Source: Triticum aestivum
Lineage: Eukaryota > Streptophyta > Magnoliopsida > Poales > Poaceae
Assembly: GCF_018294505.1 (NCBI RefSeq)
Contig: NC_057795.1
Coordinates: 232,914,643-232,978,642, forward strand
Direction of reading: 5' to 3'
Length of the DNA stretch: 64,000 bases
How positions within the stretch are numbered: position 1 is the stretch's first letter; every line of letters begins with the position of its first letter. Position numbers and translations under genes: made by a program. Under the pieces are notes generated by a model, which worked only from the letters and a program-made list of their open reading frames with translations, was not told the DNA's origin and searched no databases. Below, one piece after another: positions 47,801-57,174 of this stretch.

Positions 47801-48519
47801 GCGGCGGAGGAAATCTGCACCTACAGCGCCTACAGTGAGCCCGGCAAGCCTGAGGCGAAGAATCCTAGTGATGGTGATCTTCAGCCTCTCGTCTTCCGGG
47901 GCCACGTTGCTCCAGTCATTGCCGCGCACTATCGGAGCTTGGCGCACGGCAGTGAAGGGCTGCGGATTCTCCTCGACAATCCAGCACCACTCCGCTCTCC
48001 ACTCCTCCCACTTGCTACGGAGCTCACCCTCCAAGTACGCCTCCTTCTTGCCGACTCTCGAGATCCAGGCGATCCCTCCGGCAAGTGGCTCTCCTCTCTC
48101 TACCCGAGGTATGAAGAAGTGGCGGAAGAGGGCAGCACTGGGGTGGACTCCGACAAAGTTTTCGCACAAATGTGTGAAAACTGCCATGGTCAGAACGGCA
48201 TTGGGGGTGAAGTCAAGGAGGCGGAAGCCGTAGGTGTTCATGATATCGCAGAAGAACTCCGAGAAGGGCGGGCAGAGCCCGCAATAGAAGAACAACGCGA
48301 AGAATGGGTACCCGTTTGGAGCCAGCTCCGAAGCAGCGGCCGGGAGTACCCTCGTGCGCGGATGCGCCCGCGTCTCCGTCGCCCAAAAGAGGTAGAAGTA
48401 CTCCCTCAGCTCCTGCACGCCAAGCTGGGGGAGAAGATCGCCCGCTCCTTCCACAGCACCGCGAGCCGCTGCGCCTCGGCCGACTTCACGCCCTTTCCCT
48501 TGTCGGCTTTCGGAGCCAT
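44869..48519 (-). pseudogene. Antisense spliced gene of element 4 (Transposase_28-like plus long coiled coil), 4 putative exons
   Basis: The minus strand gives blocks 48519-46947, 46856-46708, 46624-46442 and 46343-44869, with GT donors, AG acceptors and matching phases 2, 1 and 1. Exon 1 starts MAPKADKGKGVKSAEAQRL and loses frame near 48430. It continues LREYFYLFWATETRAHPR, FCDIMNTYGFRLLDFTPNA and AGLTVGAVGADFLRRC, a Transposase_28-like domain of about 350 residues, then an A/E-rich tail. Exon 4 is a long coiled coil (EALRSLAQERERLDEER and many heptads) ending KRVEGGRID. Three stops occur at 45517, 45370 and 45199. The same gene type, more finely split, is in element 2. Function is unknown. 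Confidence 0.78.
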
Positions 48520-48896
48520 GGCGGAGGTGGTGGGGGAGGTCGACGGCGTTGGTGATGCTGGTGGCAATGGGGGCGGAGCGCTTCTCTCTCGGCTTCGGGA
48601 AGAAGGGGGGAGCGGCGGAGGTTCGTGAAGATGGAGTAGTAGCAACCAGCGAGGGGGAATGAACTGCCCCTGTTTCCTCTGCTTATAAAGAGGGACGGGG
48701 CGGACGTTTCGCCCTTCCGAATAAAGAACCACCCACGATCTCTCCCACGATACCGCATTCAACGCGTGCCGTTAGGGGAGGGCGCTGTGGATACGGAGCG
48801 AGATTCGGCGTGGCCCAGCCCGCGTGTGCCCGTGCCCTGTCTTGGGCCTGGCCCAACAGCGCTCGGCATCGTGTCTGGCCCAGGCCCAGGGGCTCC
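48520..48896. other. Region between antisense gene start and 3' LTR of element 4
   Basis: 377 bp. Holds a TATA motif for the antisense direction and ends in CCCAGGGGCTCC before the LTR, a weak polypurine tract. No gene. Confidence 0.6.
48681..48690 (-). promoter_or_regulatory. Possible TATA box for the antisense gene of element 4
   Basis: On the minus strand CTTTATAAGC lies about 165 bases before ATG 48519, between the gene and the 3' LTR, so antisense transcription need not start in the LTR. Confidence 0.45.
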
Positions 48897-49839
48897 TGTC
48901 GGTGTACCAGAATAGGGGTACCCTAGTACCCGAACTTGTGCACGGGCAGTTGCAGCACCCCGCGGCAAGGCTTGCCGGGCGAACGCCAAGATCCTCCATG
49001 GTTCCCTTGGAGCCATTCAAGAACAAAGTATTTAAGCTCAGGAGACAAGGCCCCGGCAAGAGGGGCTTGCCGGGAAGGCCAACCAAGGCACTTCAAGGAA
49101 CTTGCCGCGACGCGCCACGCGCTCCGGCAAGGCAACAAGGCCCCGGCCAGAGGAGCTTGCCAGGAAGACCAACCAAGGTACCTCGAGGCCCGGTGAGCGA
49201 CAAGCTTCCGGACCCGACAAGATAACAGCAGCGGCTAGGCGCTTGCCGTGGTAGGCGGCCACTCTGTACCCACGCTCCAGCGCATCCACCAACATGTCGA
49301 TCTGGGGGCCTCTCCAGGCGTGCGTGGCGGGAGGCTGTGCAGCCAGCGGTGCGCAGTGGCATGCGAAGCTGACAAGATCGCCATCGTGGCGAACGGTGGC
49401 GCCCCTAACGGTCCTTTTCTGCACTGTTCGGGCAACTCAGACGGGCATTTAATGCCCTTGTCCCCTGCCGTCAGGGTTAGGTAGGGTGCACTGTAACTGT
49501 ACCAACCACCTCACTTTTTACATTTGTACCCTTCTCTGCGTTGCCACCTGTCGGTGACCCCTTTAGCGTATAAAAGGAGGCCCATGCGCAACGTAGGGGG
49601 GGTTCGGTTCGATTCATTCGTGAGCCAGAAAACACTTAGCTCGGGCGAGCAAGAACACAACATAATACAACCAGACAAGCAGCAGTAGGGGTGTTATCTC
49701 TCCGGAGAGCTCCGAAGCTGGGTAAACTGCTCGTGTGCTTCGCCTCGATCTGCTCTTCGTGCAACCTCCGCCCCCCGCCGAACGGAAAGGGGCCCGGTCC
49801 GCCGGCCCCATAGGTGTTCGTGGATCAGTTTCCCCGACA
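48897..49839 (+). repeat. Right (3') LTR of element 4
   Basis: 943 bp, same length as the left LTR, about 27 differences by eye; followed by TSD CTCTC. Confidence 0.95.
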
Positions 49840-50079
49840 CTCTCTTCTTCAATTTGCACAAAGTCAAATATTTCCTGTAAGGCAGCTTGCTTCTTATGAG
49901 AAGGAAATATTTTTCGGAGAAGTAGTAAATCATATACTGGGGACTACGCACACAACCAGGAGCAAGAGTTTATACCAAGTCTTAGCATCACCCTTTATGA
50001 GAACAAAAGTAACTTGAGAAATTAATTGTAGCGAATTTTCTCATCATGAGAAAATAGGGTGGTTATGTCATTCAACTTA
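49840..50079 (-). pseudogene. gag: Athila-like gag, central piece
   Basis: The minus strand from 50079 reads LNDITTLFSHDEKIRYN, continuing the gag frame that stops at the CACTA edge (53754). It ends at 49840 with a piece resembling YYFSEKYF plus a charged helix. The frame changes at least once in between. It is bounded by the TSDs of the CACTA (TTA, 50077-50079) and of element 4 (CTCTC, 49840-49844). Confidence 0.82.
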
Positions 50080-50094
50080 CACTACTAGGGAAAA

Positions 50095-50290
50095 GCCTAG
50101 CAGTAGCACTGGTTTTTGTCCTATTAGTAGCGCGGGTAGGCTCGCTACTGATAAGGCGCTACAGCTAAAGCTTAGCAGTAGCGTCGACTGACATGCGCTA
50201 CTGATATATCTTCTTAGTAGTAGTGCTTTCCATGCCAGTCGCTACTGCTAACTACTAGTAGCGCTTTCGGGAACAACTGCTACTACTATT
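50095..50290. repeat. Left subterminal repeats of the CACTA
   Basis: At least seven copies of words such as AGCAGTAGC, AGTAGCGC and GCTACTG within 200 bp. Confidence 0.85.
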
Positions 50291-50411
50291 ATTCTGTATT
50301 CCATTTCTCTTTCTTTTGAATTTTAGGTCATATTCATACACCTGTGTACAATTTTTCATACAGTAGCAATTTAGAGATTGTTTTAACATCATAATGAGTT
50401 ATTAAATCACT

Positions 50412-50512
50412 AGGTGAAAGAACTTTGGATTAGTTTCAAGTGCATGGATCCAAAGTAACCAATGGTCACTTTGGATCCATCCATTTGAAACTAATCTGCG
50501 GTTCTTTCACCC
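50412..50512. repeat. 101-nt imperfect hairpin
   Basis: 50412-50456 pairs with 50468-50512 over 45 positions with seven mismatches, around an 11-nt loop. Weaker pairing seems to extend outward to about 50384 and 50535. It lies downstream (3') of the B3-like gene. It may be a MITE-like foldback or a small-RNA source. Confidence 0.75.
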
Positions 50513-50778
50513 AATGACATAATAACTTATCATCATCATCATAATATCATTAACAACTTATCATCATAATATATCATTGTCATATAACTCCTCATAGTCA
50601 TCATTTTCGTCCATGATGAGACATCATATAATAACTTCGTCACTAGTTATAATAACAACTCCTCATCATCATCATCATAGTACTCATAATCACTACTCCT
50701 ACTTAGCATCACCATCAAGTCTAAGACATTGTAGTCATATATAATCAACACTAACTAATTGTTCTTAATACTTAGGAC

Positions 50779-52011
50779 CTACTCCTCTCTCCTAGCTAAA
50801 ATACCATAAAACAGATAAATCGGTCCTTCACCATAATGGAGAATGGACATAAACCTATCTCCAACTTGTGGCTTGCGCACATTCATTTTGTCTCCAATTA
50901 TTTGCGTGTGCGCATTCATCACTTTGCTCCATTCTTTGATTTTGAGCCTTCCATCATTTGAAGAAATCGAGTATGCGGTATGGTAATCCTCCGAAGGAGT
51001 TGGTCGTAAGCTAACCATATGCATATCACCTTCGGTACATAGCATGTCAGGCACAACCTGCTTCGGGAGCCTCTGTTCAAAACCGAAATAGTAACATATA
51101 TAGTTAGCAATGTAGTTTGCTTAAGAATAATGTATGCAATGAAGTTACCATCATTAACAAAATCTTACCAAGTTTTTGGCAATGAAGTTACCATCAAGCA
51201 GTTTATGGACTAGTGGCACATATCTAGTATAATTTGGGCTGATAGAGTGACTAGTTTTGAAGGCCTCAACATCTTCTATGAATGAGACAAGATAACCTTT
51301 CTCCTCACAATTAAGCTTGGAATCATAGTTGTAGTGTGTGCTATCTACTACCTTCTGAGTATTTCTTGAAGATAAGAAATAAGCTGACAATTATAAATAA
51401 ATAAGTTTAGTACAGACAAACACCAAATATTTTTAAATTAACAACATAAATTACCAAACTTAACAAATTAGTTTGACAAACTCACATCTAGGTAAAACTG
51501 GAGGCATATCCACAGCCACCCAGATGTCGATATTATAATCATCATCATAATCTTCGGGACGAATATCAAATCTCATTCGCATTCCCTCCTGAAATCCATA
51601 TGCCTTGCAGAGAGCTTCCCAATTAGAGCAACCGAAATGGTAGCGACCGCATTGTAGAACTTAACAAAAAACTCATAACCATGTTTAGTTCTTAAGTGAG
51701 GCCTCCTCGTCTCCACATTCTCAAAGTCATCTAAACCAAAACAAAGCTTCTCCAATACATATGGTCTAGCATGGCACGGGATGTACTACTCAAATTGAAA
51801 AAAAATCCATAAATTACACGTTGAAGAAAAGAAGCACAAGTGAGATATTTATCACGATGAAATGCTTATCATTGCGTACCGTACAAACATCGAAGGTCTC
51901 TTCCAGCTTCACGGTGAAAAACCTATCATTTTGCAGGTGAGGAAACCTGTCGCACACACCACGGTCATCGTAGTAGTACCCGCACTCCGGGATCCCATTG
52001 TCATCAGACAT
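50779..52011 (-). pseudogene. B3-like (pseudobarrel) gene inside the CACTA, about 4 exons
   Basis: Minus-strand blocks: 52011-about 51860 (ATG 52011, MSDDNGIPECGYYYDD), about 51765-51490 (FGLDDFENVETRRPHLRTK, then in another frame CSNWEALCKAYGFQEGM), about 51380-51169, and 51072-50779. The intron 51168-51073 has clear GT...AG borders (AACTTG|GTAAG and GAACAG|AGG). The second block and the last two resemble B3 DNA-binding folds (W..lc..ygf.eG, then LP...V and a GDRF...LHYGEG..YLF end). One frameshift near 51640. No transposase motif is seen. It may be the element's own DNA-binding accessory protein or a captured host gene. Confidence 0.55.
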
Positions 52012-52466
52012 CTCCTGTGTTCAAAACTCAAAAATTATAACTCAACGACAAAACCCAAATATCCGGCATGACCTTTGCTAAAAAAGACATATCGAGCGCC
52101 TGAAATTTGCCGGACGCAAATTAATCAACACTCCAGCAAAACATAGGCCATTTATCGATGGCCATTGCATTTCAATGGTTCAAAATATGAAAAAATCTTA
52201 TATATAATCCTCTACAGTAAATAAACTAGTTTTATTAACTACTTACTAAATAAAGTAGTTTTATTAAGCACTTACTATAAATAAACTAGGTCTATTAAGC
52301 ACTTACCAAATAAACTAGTTCTACTAAGTACCTAATATAAATAAACTAGTTATATTAATCACTTACTAAATTAACTATTTCCTATTAAACACTTGCTAAA
52401 AATTCTAAAACCCTTGTTCTACCCTAAATTTTCTTACTTCTATTTTATTCAAAACACCTACGATTT
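52012..52466. other. AT-rich region with short tandem repeats, up to the gap
   Basis: No gene. From about 52215 to 52400 there are five or so units of 35-40 bp built on AAATAAACTAGTTxTATTAAGCACTTACT. It lies 5' of the B3-like gene. Confidence 0.7.
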
Positions 52467-52956
52467 NNNNNNNNNNNNNNNNNNNNNNNNNNNNNNNNNN
52501 NNNNNNNNNNNNNNNNNNNNNNNNNNNNNNNNNNNNNNNNNNNNNNNNNNNNNNNNNNNNNNNNNNNNNNNNNNNNNNNNNNNNNNNNNNNNNNNNNNNN
52601 NNNNNNNNNNNNNNNNNNNNNNNNNNNNNNNNNNNNNNNNNNNNNNNNNNNNNNNNNNNNNNNNNNNNNNNNNNNNNNNNNNNNNNNNNNNNNNNNNNNN
52701 NNNNNNNNNNNNNNNNNNNNNNNNNNNNNNNNNNNNNNNNNNNNNNNNNNNNNNNNNNNNNNNNNNNNNNNNNNNNNNNNNNNNNNNNNNNNNNNNNNNN
52801 NNNNNNNNNNNNNNNNNNNNNNNNNNNNNNNNNNNNNNNNNNNNNNNNNNNNNNNNNNNNNNNNNNNNNNNNNNNNNNNNNNNNNNNNNNNNNNNNNNNN
52901 NNNNNNNNNNNNNNNNNNNNNNNNNNNNNNNNNNNNNNNNNNNNNNNNNNNNNNNN
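52467..52956. other. Assembly gap (490 N)
   Basis: Unknown bases. The true length may differ. Any ORF reported across it is meaningless. Confidence 0.99.
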
Positions 52957-53160
52957 AAGGAGGGGGCGGCCGCAGGTGGAGGGAGGAGGGCGTAGTGGGA
53001 GGAGGAGGAAGGAGGGTGCAGTGGGAGGAGGAGGGACGGAAGGAGGGAGTACTTCGGTGGCGGACGGACGATGACGGTTATCGGCGCGGGCGAGAGTGAG
53101 GGAGGAGAGTGAGTGAGCGAGAGGGGTCGGCCGTGCACATGGGGATAAGGTAGGGTTGTT
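52957..53160. other. Purine-rich G/A strand after the gap
   Basis: About 150 bp of GGAGGA-type sequence with one strand almost free of pyrimidines, probably the promoter side of the B3-like gene or a sequence that stopped assembly. No gene. Confidence 0.6.
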
Positions 53161-53735
53161 AGTAGCACGGGTAGCAAAACGTGCTGCAGCTAAGGAGAAT
53201 AGCAGTAGCGATGCGCTGGGATGAACGCTACTGATAAGTTGGACTAGCAGCAGCGCTTTGCTATTAAACGCGCTACTCCTAAGTTGTCTGTCAATGCAAA
53301 AATACATTGGCCATCAATTATCTTTTTCTGTACAATCTAAATTGAAGACTCATATTGTAGCCACAAATTCTACACATAGAGTTCAGTGAAGACCAACTGG
53401 TTGTGATAGTTTGAGGACTAACATATTTAAGGTGGTAAACACCCTGTTCGCGGAGCGAGGTGGGACTAAACTTGTGGGCTGAACTTAGCAGTAGCGAGTT
53501 TCAAAGAAGTGCGCTACTGCTAACATCTGTAGCAGTAGCGCGGTCCATTATAGGGTGCTACTGATATAACTAGATGGACGGCCAGCTCATGGCAATTAGA
53601 GTAGTAGCACGGTTTTGTGGGAACACGCTACGGCTACTTTTCTTTCAGCAGCGTGTTTTACTGGAGTGCGTTGTTGCTAAATAGCAGCAGCGTTGTATTT
53701 TGAAGATCACTGCTAGTAAGATTCTGTGTATAAGG
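53160..53735. repeat. Right subterminal repeats of the CACTA
   Basis: Repeated words GCAGTAGCG, GCTACTG and TAGCAGCAGCG spaced over 0.55 kb, matching those at the left end. Confidence 0.8.
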
Positions 53736-53753
53736 TTTCCCCTAGTAGTGTTA

Positions 53754-54389
53754 GTAAGGTGTGCCACAACTGTTTCAGTTTCATAACCATGGAAAGGATC
53801 AGATTCAACCAAAGTTATCAACCCTGGGTCAACAGAGAATTTATAATCCTTATCATCAACAAAGATAGGTGAAGTAGCAAACTTAGGATCACATTTCATT
53901 CTAGAATTCAAATATTTTTCTTTCAGTTTGCATAATAATTTCTTAAGATCATATCTCTCATTGCAAGCAAGAAAGTCTGTAGTTGTCTCCTCATCCATAA
54001 CATAACCTTCTGGTATCTTAGGCAATTCACATCCAGGAGGACTAGGTCTAATAGGTGTCTCAAGATTTTTAGTTTCAAGGACTTCATCAGTTTCAATAAT
54101 TTCATTAGTTTTAGCATTCTCGAAAACTTTAGCTTTAGCAAGTTGTTCATCGAGAAATTCACCTAGTAGCACAATAACATCAAGCAAGGTATAGCATCAT
54201 CATAAGCATTATCCATAGCAGAAGTAGCATCATTAATAACTTACGACATATCAGAATTAATAGCATGTGGTGGTGTTGCAAGTTTACTCAAAATAGAAGG
54301 TGAGTCAAGTGCAGAGCTAGATCGCAGTTCCTTACATCCCTCGTCTTAGAGGGAAATATTTTAGTCTTGGTATCCCTCAGATTCTTCAT
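53754..54389 (-). pseudogene. gag: Athila-like gag, N-terminal piece
   Basis: ATG 54389 (MKNLRDTKTKIFPSK) lies about 50 bases past the primer site. The N-terminal part to about 54190 is in one frame with early breaks. The 54187-53754 stretch is open in another frame and reads TPIRPSPPGCELPKIPEGY, then KLLCKLKEKYLNSRMKCDP and VESDPFHGYETETVVAHLTN. The last residues continue at 50079 after the CACTA. It is the N-terminal domain typical of this gag family. Confidence 0.85.
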
Positions 54390-54439
54390 AGTGATAAATT
54401 GACAATAATCCCAAGTGACTCAACAAATATAGATATGCT

Positions 54440-54456
54440 CCCCGGCAACGGTGCCA
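54440..54456 (-). promoter_or_regulatory. Primer-binding site of the Athila-like element (tRNA-Asp type)
   Basis: The minus strand reads TGGCACCGTTGCCGGGG, one mismatch from the complement of the 3' end of plant tRNA-Asp. tRNA-Asp priming is typical of Athila elements. Confidence 0.8.
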
Positions 54457-54467
54457 GAAAAAGGTCT

Positions 54468-55210
54468 TGATAACCCTCAAGTATAGGGGATCGCAACAGT
54501 TTTTGAGGGTAGAGTATTCAAGCCAAATTTACTGATTCGACACAAGGGGAGCCAAAGAATATTTGCAAGTATTAGTAGCTGAGTTGTCAATTCAACCACA
54601 CCTGGAGATTAATTATCTGCAACAAAGTGATCAGTAGAAAAGTAGTATGATAGTTTTGATACCAGTAGCAACAACAATAGTAACCATAACAGTGATAGCA
54701 ATAATTTTGTAACAAGCGTAGCAGTAAGATTAGCAGTAGCAACTCAGCAAGAGTAATATAAGAGAAATTCGTAGGCATTGGATCGGTGGATTCTTTGGAT
54801 GATATTCATCATATAACAGTCATAACCTAGGGCAATACGGCACTAGCTCCAGTTCTTCAATATAATGTAGGCATGTATTCCGTAAATAGCCATACGTGCT
54901 TATGGAAAGAACTTGCATGACATCTTTTGTCCTACCCACCTATGGCAGCGGGGTCCATATGGAAACTAAGGGATATTAAGGCATCCTTTTAATAGAGAAC
55001 TGGAACAAAGCATTAACACATAGTGAATACATGAACTCCTCAAACTATGGTCATCACCGGAAAGTATACCGACTACTGTAACTCCGGGGTTTACGGATCA
55101 TAACACGTAATAGGTGAATATAACTTGCAAGATCGGATCTAGAACATAGATATACTGGGATAACATAAATGGTTCAGATCTGAAATCATAGCACCCGGGC
55201 CCAAAGTGAC
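54468..55210 (-). repeat. 5' LTR of the Athila-like element, truncated
   Basis: It matches 18931-19028 plus 29725 onward as far as the copy of about 30370. At about 55210 similarity stops abruptly (GACAA then unrelated sequence). Roughly half of the LTR, including its promoter half, is missing. Confidence 0.88.
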
Positions 55211-55794
55211 AAACGCACGATGTAGATGTATGTGGAGCTGGGAAGGCTTATGATATGGTAGCAAAAATGTCAGCAATAATCAATTTAGAGATGTAAAGTT
55301 GAATAAGCGCTCAATGACGGTATTGTGCTGGTCCTAGGCTAGACCGTGCTAGAGACGCGAGCCTAGAACACTAACAAAATCACGGTGCGACACGTAAACA
55401 AGGGAAAAGCACACTCTAGAAAAAAATTGTGCTCTTTTTTTGCCGAAAATCACTATAATGGCGAGTGTCTCAAAACTCTTCCCAGGTCAAAATAACAAGA
55501 TAGGGACGACATTTTTTGACTATTTTTTTTAGAAATCATGGCAGTGATGACCAAAAAGTGTGACAAAAAATCACTATGATGGCGAGTGTCTCAAAACGCT
55601 CCCTGGACCTAAAAACAAGACAGGGAAAAGTATTTTCACCTGCTGAAGTTTTGGCTTAAAAACTGTCCGGGGGTCTCTAGACTCCCTTTTTCGAAACCTA
55701 GTCAGGCAAGGAAACACGAATCTGAAAGTAGATGGATCTTGAAAACAAACCTAATATGAAATGAACTCGAATTGGTGGTGGTACATGCCCTCTG
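55211..55794. other. Unassigned repeat-like sequence with a direct duplication
   Basis: No gene. Two diverged direct copies of a segment containing ATGGCGAGTGTCTCAAAAC lie at about 55440-55520 and 55563-55640, 120 bp apart. Confidence 0.5.
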
Positions 55795-55994
55795 AGCGGT
55801 GGTGGTATATGGACTTGGAGCGGTGGTGGTATATGGACTCGGAGCGATTGTGGTATACGGACTCAGATCGGTGGTGGTAGGATATGCCAGTGGTGGTGGT
55901 ATAGGGACTCGGATTGGTGGTGGTATATGGACTCGGAGCGGTGGTGGTATATGCACTCGGATCGGTGGTAGGATATGGCAGTGGTGGTGGAATA
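55795..55994. repeat. 24-bp minisatellite
   Basis: About eight units of the form GGAGCGGTGGTGGTATATGGACTC, some 22-26 bp or with an added GGATATGCCAGTGGTGG. The minus strand is read as a proline/histidine-rich repeat, probably compositional. Confidence 0.9.
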
Positions 55995-56280
55995 TGGTAG
56001 CAGTGATGAAGATGGTGCGGCGGTGGCGTGACAAACTGTGAAAGAATTCAAAACTCTAAAGGACTAGACGCTAAGACCACCAACTAGACACAACGATACA
56101 ACTGCAAATTAAACAAATCAAAACCCTAAAGAATTATGCAATGGCTTAGATTGGTTCGAATATGATGAACTAACCATATTTTTTGGCTTCTTCGTGGACT
56201 GTAGGTAGGAAGAACATACTCAATCTAAACTATGAAAAACAGAAAAATCTCACCGAGCACCCTGGAAATATGATACCACT

Positions 56281-57174
56281 TGATAGAGGCAAAGGTGTCC
56301 CACCTTTCGAACAGAAGGTGATTATCGTTTCAAAGGAGTAGACTTGACGATCTGACTATGAACGTGCGAGGACGTCATGGCTTAGCAATCGCTAAACCAA
56401 CTCCGAGAGGTTATTGACCACGCCGGAGCACGATTAACTTGACCACGAAGGTCTATTTCCTGCAAGCAAACCAAGAACAAGCAAGAAACTAAGATTGCAA
56501 TCTGGATATTGTGAATATAAGATGAAATCTTTAATTATCAAGGTGGGGTTCTGTGACGTCTTGGTCTGGTCGTTGAACACAAACGAAGTACGCGAAGTAG
56601 TAGCTATGTAGAACATTTAATCTAAACAAAAGCAAAAGTCTAAACGATGCTCTAAGGGCTGTATGTATGGAGGAAAGGGGGGAATTTCGTGGCCCCTTGT
56701 AGGAGGGTCTGAAACCAACCCTAACTCTGTTTTCCCCGCACATACGGACTCTTAAGACAACCTATACTTCTGTATTTCAAAATGACATGGGTCTGGCCCA
56801 ATAAACAGGTGAAGCGGCACCTATAATAGCCTCTGGAGGAAATTTATGAAGTGGCATCTTGTATATTTTGTCCAAGGCTTCATGCACTCATTATGGTGGC
56901 TTCAAAGTCTCGAAATCATCACTTGTAACTCCGTTCTTGTTCCCCTTGCGCATGCCATCATCTCCATGCTTGATCTTGCTCCAATGTTCACCCTTCTTGT
57001 CCAAGCTAGGCCTTTCATTTGTAAGCAACACAAATGTATCCAATTTAGGCAGCATCATATTCTCATGAACATTATCATTACCAAGAAACAAAAGTACTTG
57101 GTAATTTAATTAACGTGCGCGAGCTTTAGTAATTGGTCCGGTATGTATAGCAGCAGGGGCTGTGGGTGTAACAA
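56281..57174 (-). repeat. Possible LTR of an unrecognised minus-strand retrotransposon
   Basis: The left edge TGATAGAGG follows GATACCACT. Inverted, that gives AGTGGTATCA directly after a terminal TATCA, an eight-base match to the initiator Met tRNA primer site. A right edge at ...GTAACA (57174) would give TG...CA ends on the minus strand and 894 bp. There is no matching second LTR in the window, and 55995-56280 would be its leader. Tentative. Confidence 0.35.

Larger units (their letters stand above)
36711..49839 (+). mobile_element. Element 4: complete Ty3/gypsy TAT/Retand-type retrotransposon
   Basis: LTRs of exactly 943 bp at 36711-37653 and 48897-49839, with TSD CTCTC at 36706-36710 and 49840-49844. 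Sense strand: gag, zinc finger, protease, RT, doubled RNase H and integrase ending at 44060. The antisense gene occupies 44869-48519. It sits inside the gag of the minus-strand Athila-like element. About 27 LTR differences by eye suggest roughly one million years. The whole element, LTRs included, is sprinkled with CCGGCAAG/CTTGCCGG words. Confidence 0.95.
50080..53750 (-). mobile_element. CACTA transposon carrying a B3-like gene, with assembly gap
   Basis: Terminal inverted repeats CACTACTAGGG at 50080-50090 and its inverse at 53740-53750, with 3-bp TSD TTA at 50077-50079 and 53751-53753. Subterminal regions (50095-50290 and 53160-53700) hold many copies of AGCAGTAGCG/CGCTACTGCT in both orientations, the transposase-binding type of repeat. 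The only gene seen is on the minus strand (50779-52011). No transposase is visible, though the 490-N gap could hide sequence. It sits in the Athila-like gag, whose frame resumes across it. Confidence 0.93.
18931..55210 (-). mobile_element. Athila-like Ty3/gypsy element, minus strand, host of four later insertions
   Basis: On the minus strand the order is 5' LTR (truncated, 55210-54468), tRNA-Asp-type primer site, gag from 54389, a linker ORF, protease, an env-position ORF, polypurine tract, and a 3' LTR (31031-18931). Removing element 3 (19029-29719), the Helitron (36047-36343), element 4 (36711-49839) and the CACTA (50080-53750), with one TSD copy each for the LTR and CACTA elements, joins LTR and gag without loss. 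No RT, RNase H or integrase is present, so it is non-autonomous. The left LTR edge has a G where TG...CA predicts T, and no TSD can be read because the 5' LTR is truncated. Confidence 0.9.

Noticed and set aside
47648..48628. 326-codon + strand ORF
   Set aside because: Lies opposite the Transposase_28-like exon; no family features of its own.
49694..49951. 85-codon minus-strand ORF
   Set aside because: A chimera of Athila-like gag and the LTR end of element 4 across the insertion junction, not a gene.
52393..53307. ORFs of 200-300 codons across 52467-52956
   Set aside because: They consist mostly of unknown bases in the assembly gap.
55795..55994. CRISPR-like array
   Set aside because: Units are contiguous without unique spacers and the genome is a plant; it is a minisatellite.
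56846..57109. Short + strand ORF of 87 codons as a host gene
   Set aside because: Several overlapping frames on both strands are open here, with no domain, and the context is repeat-like.
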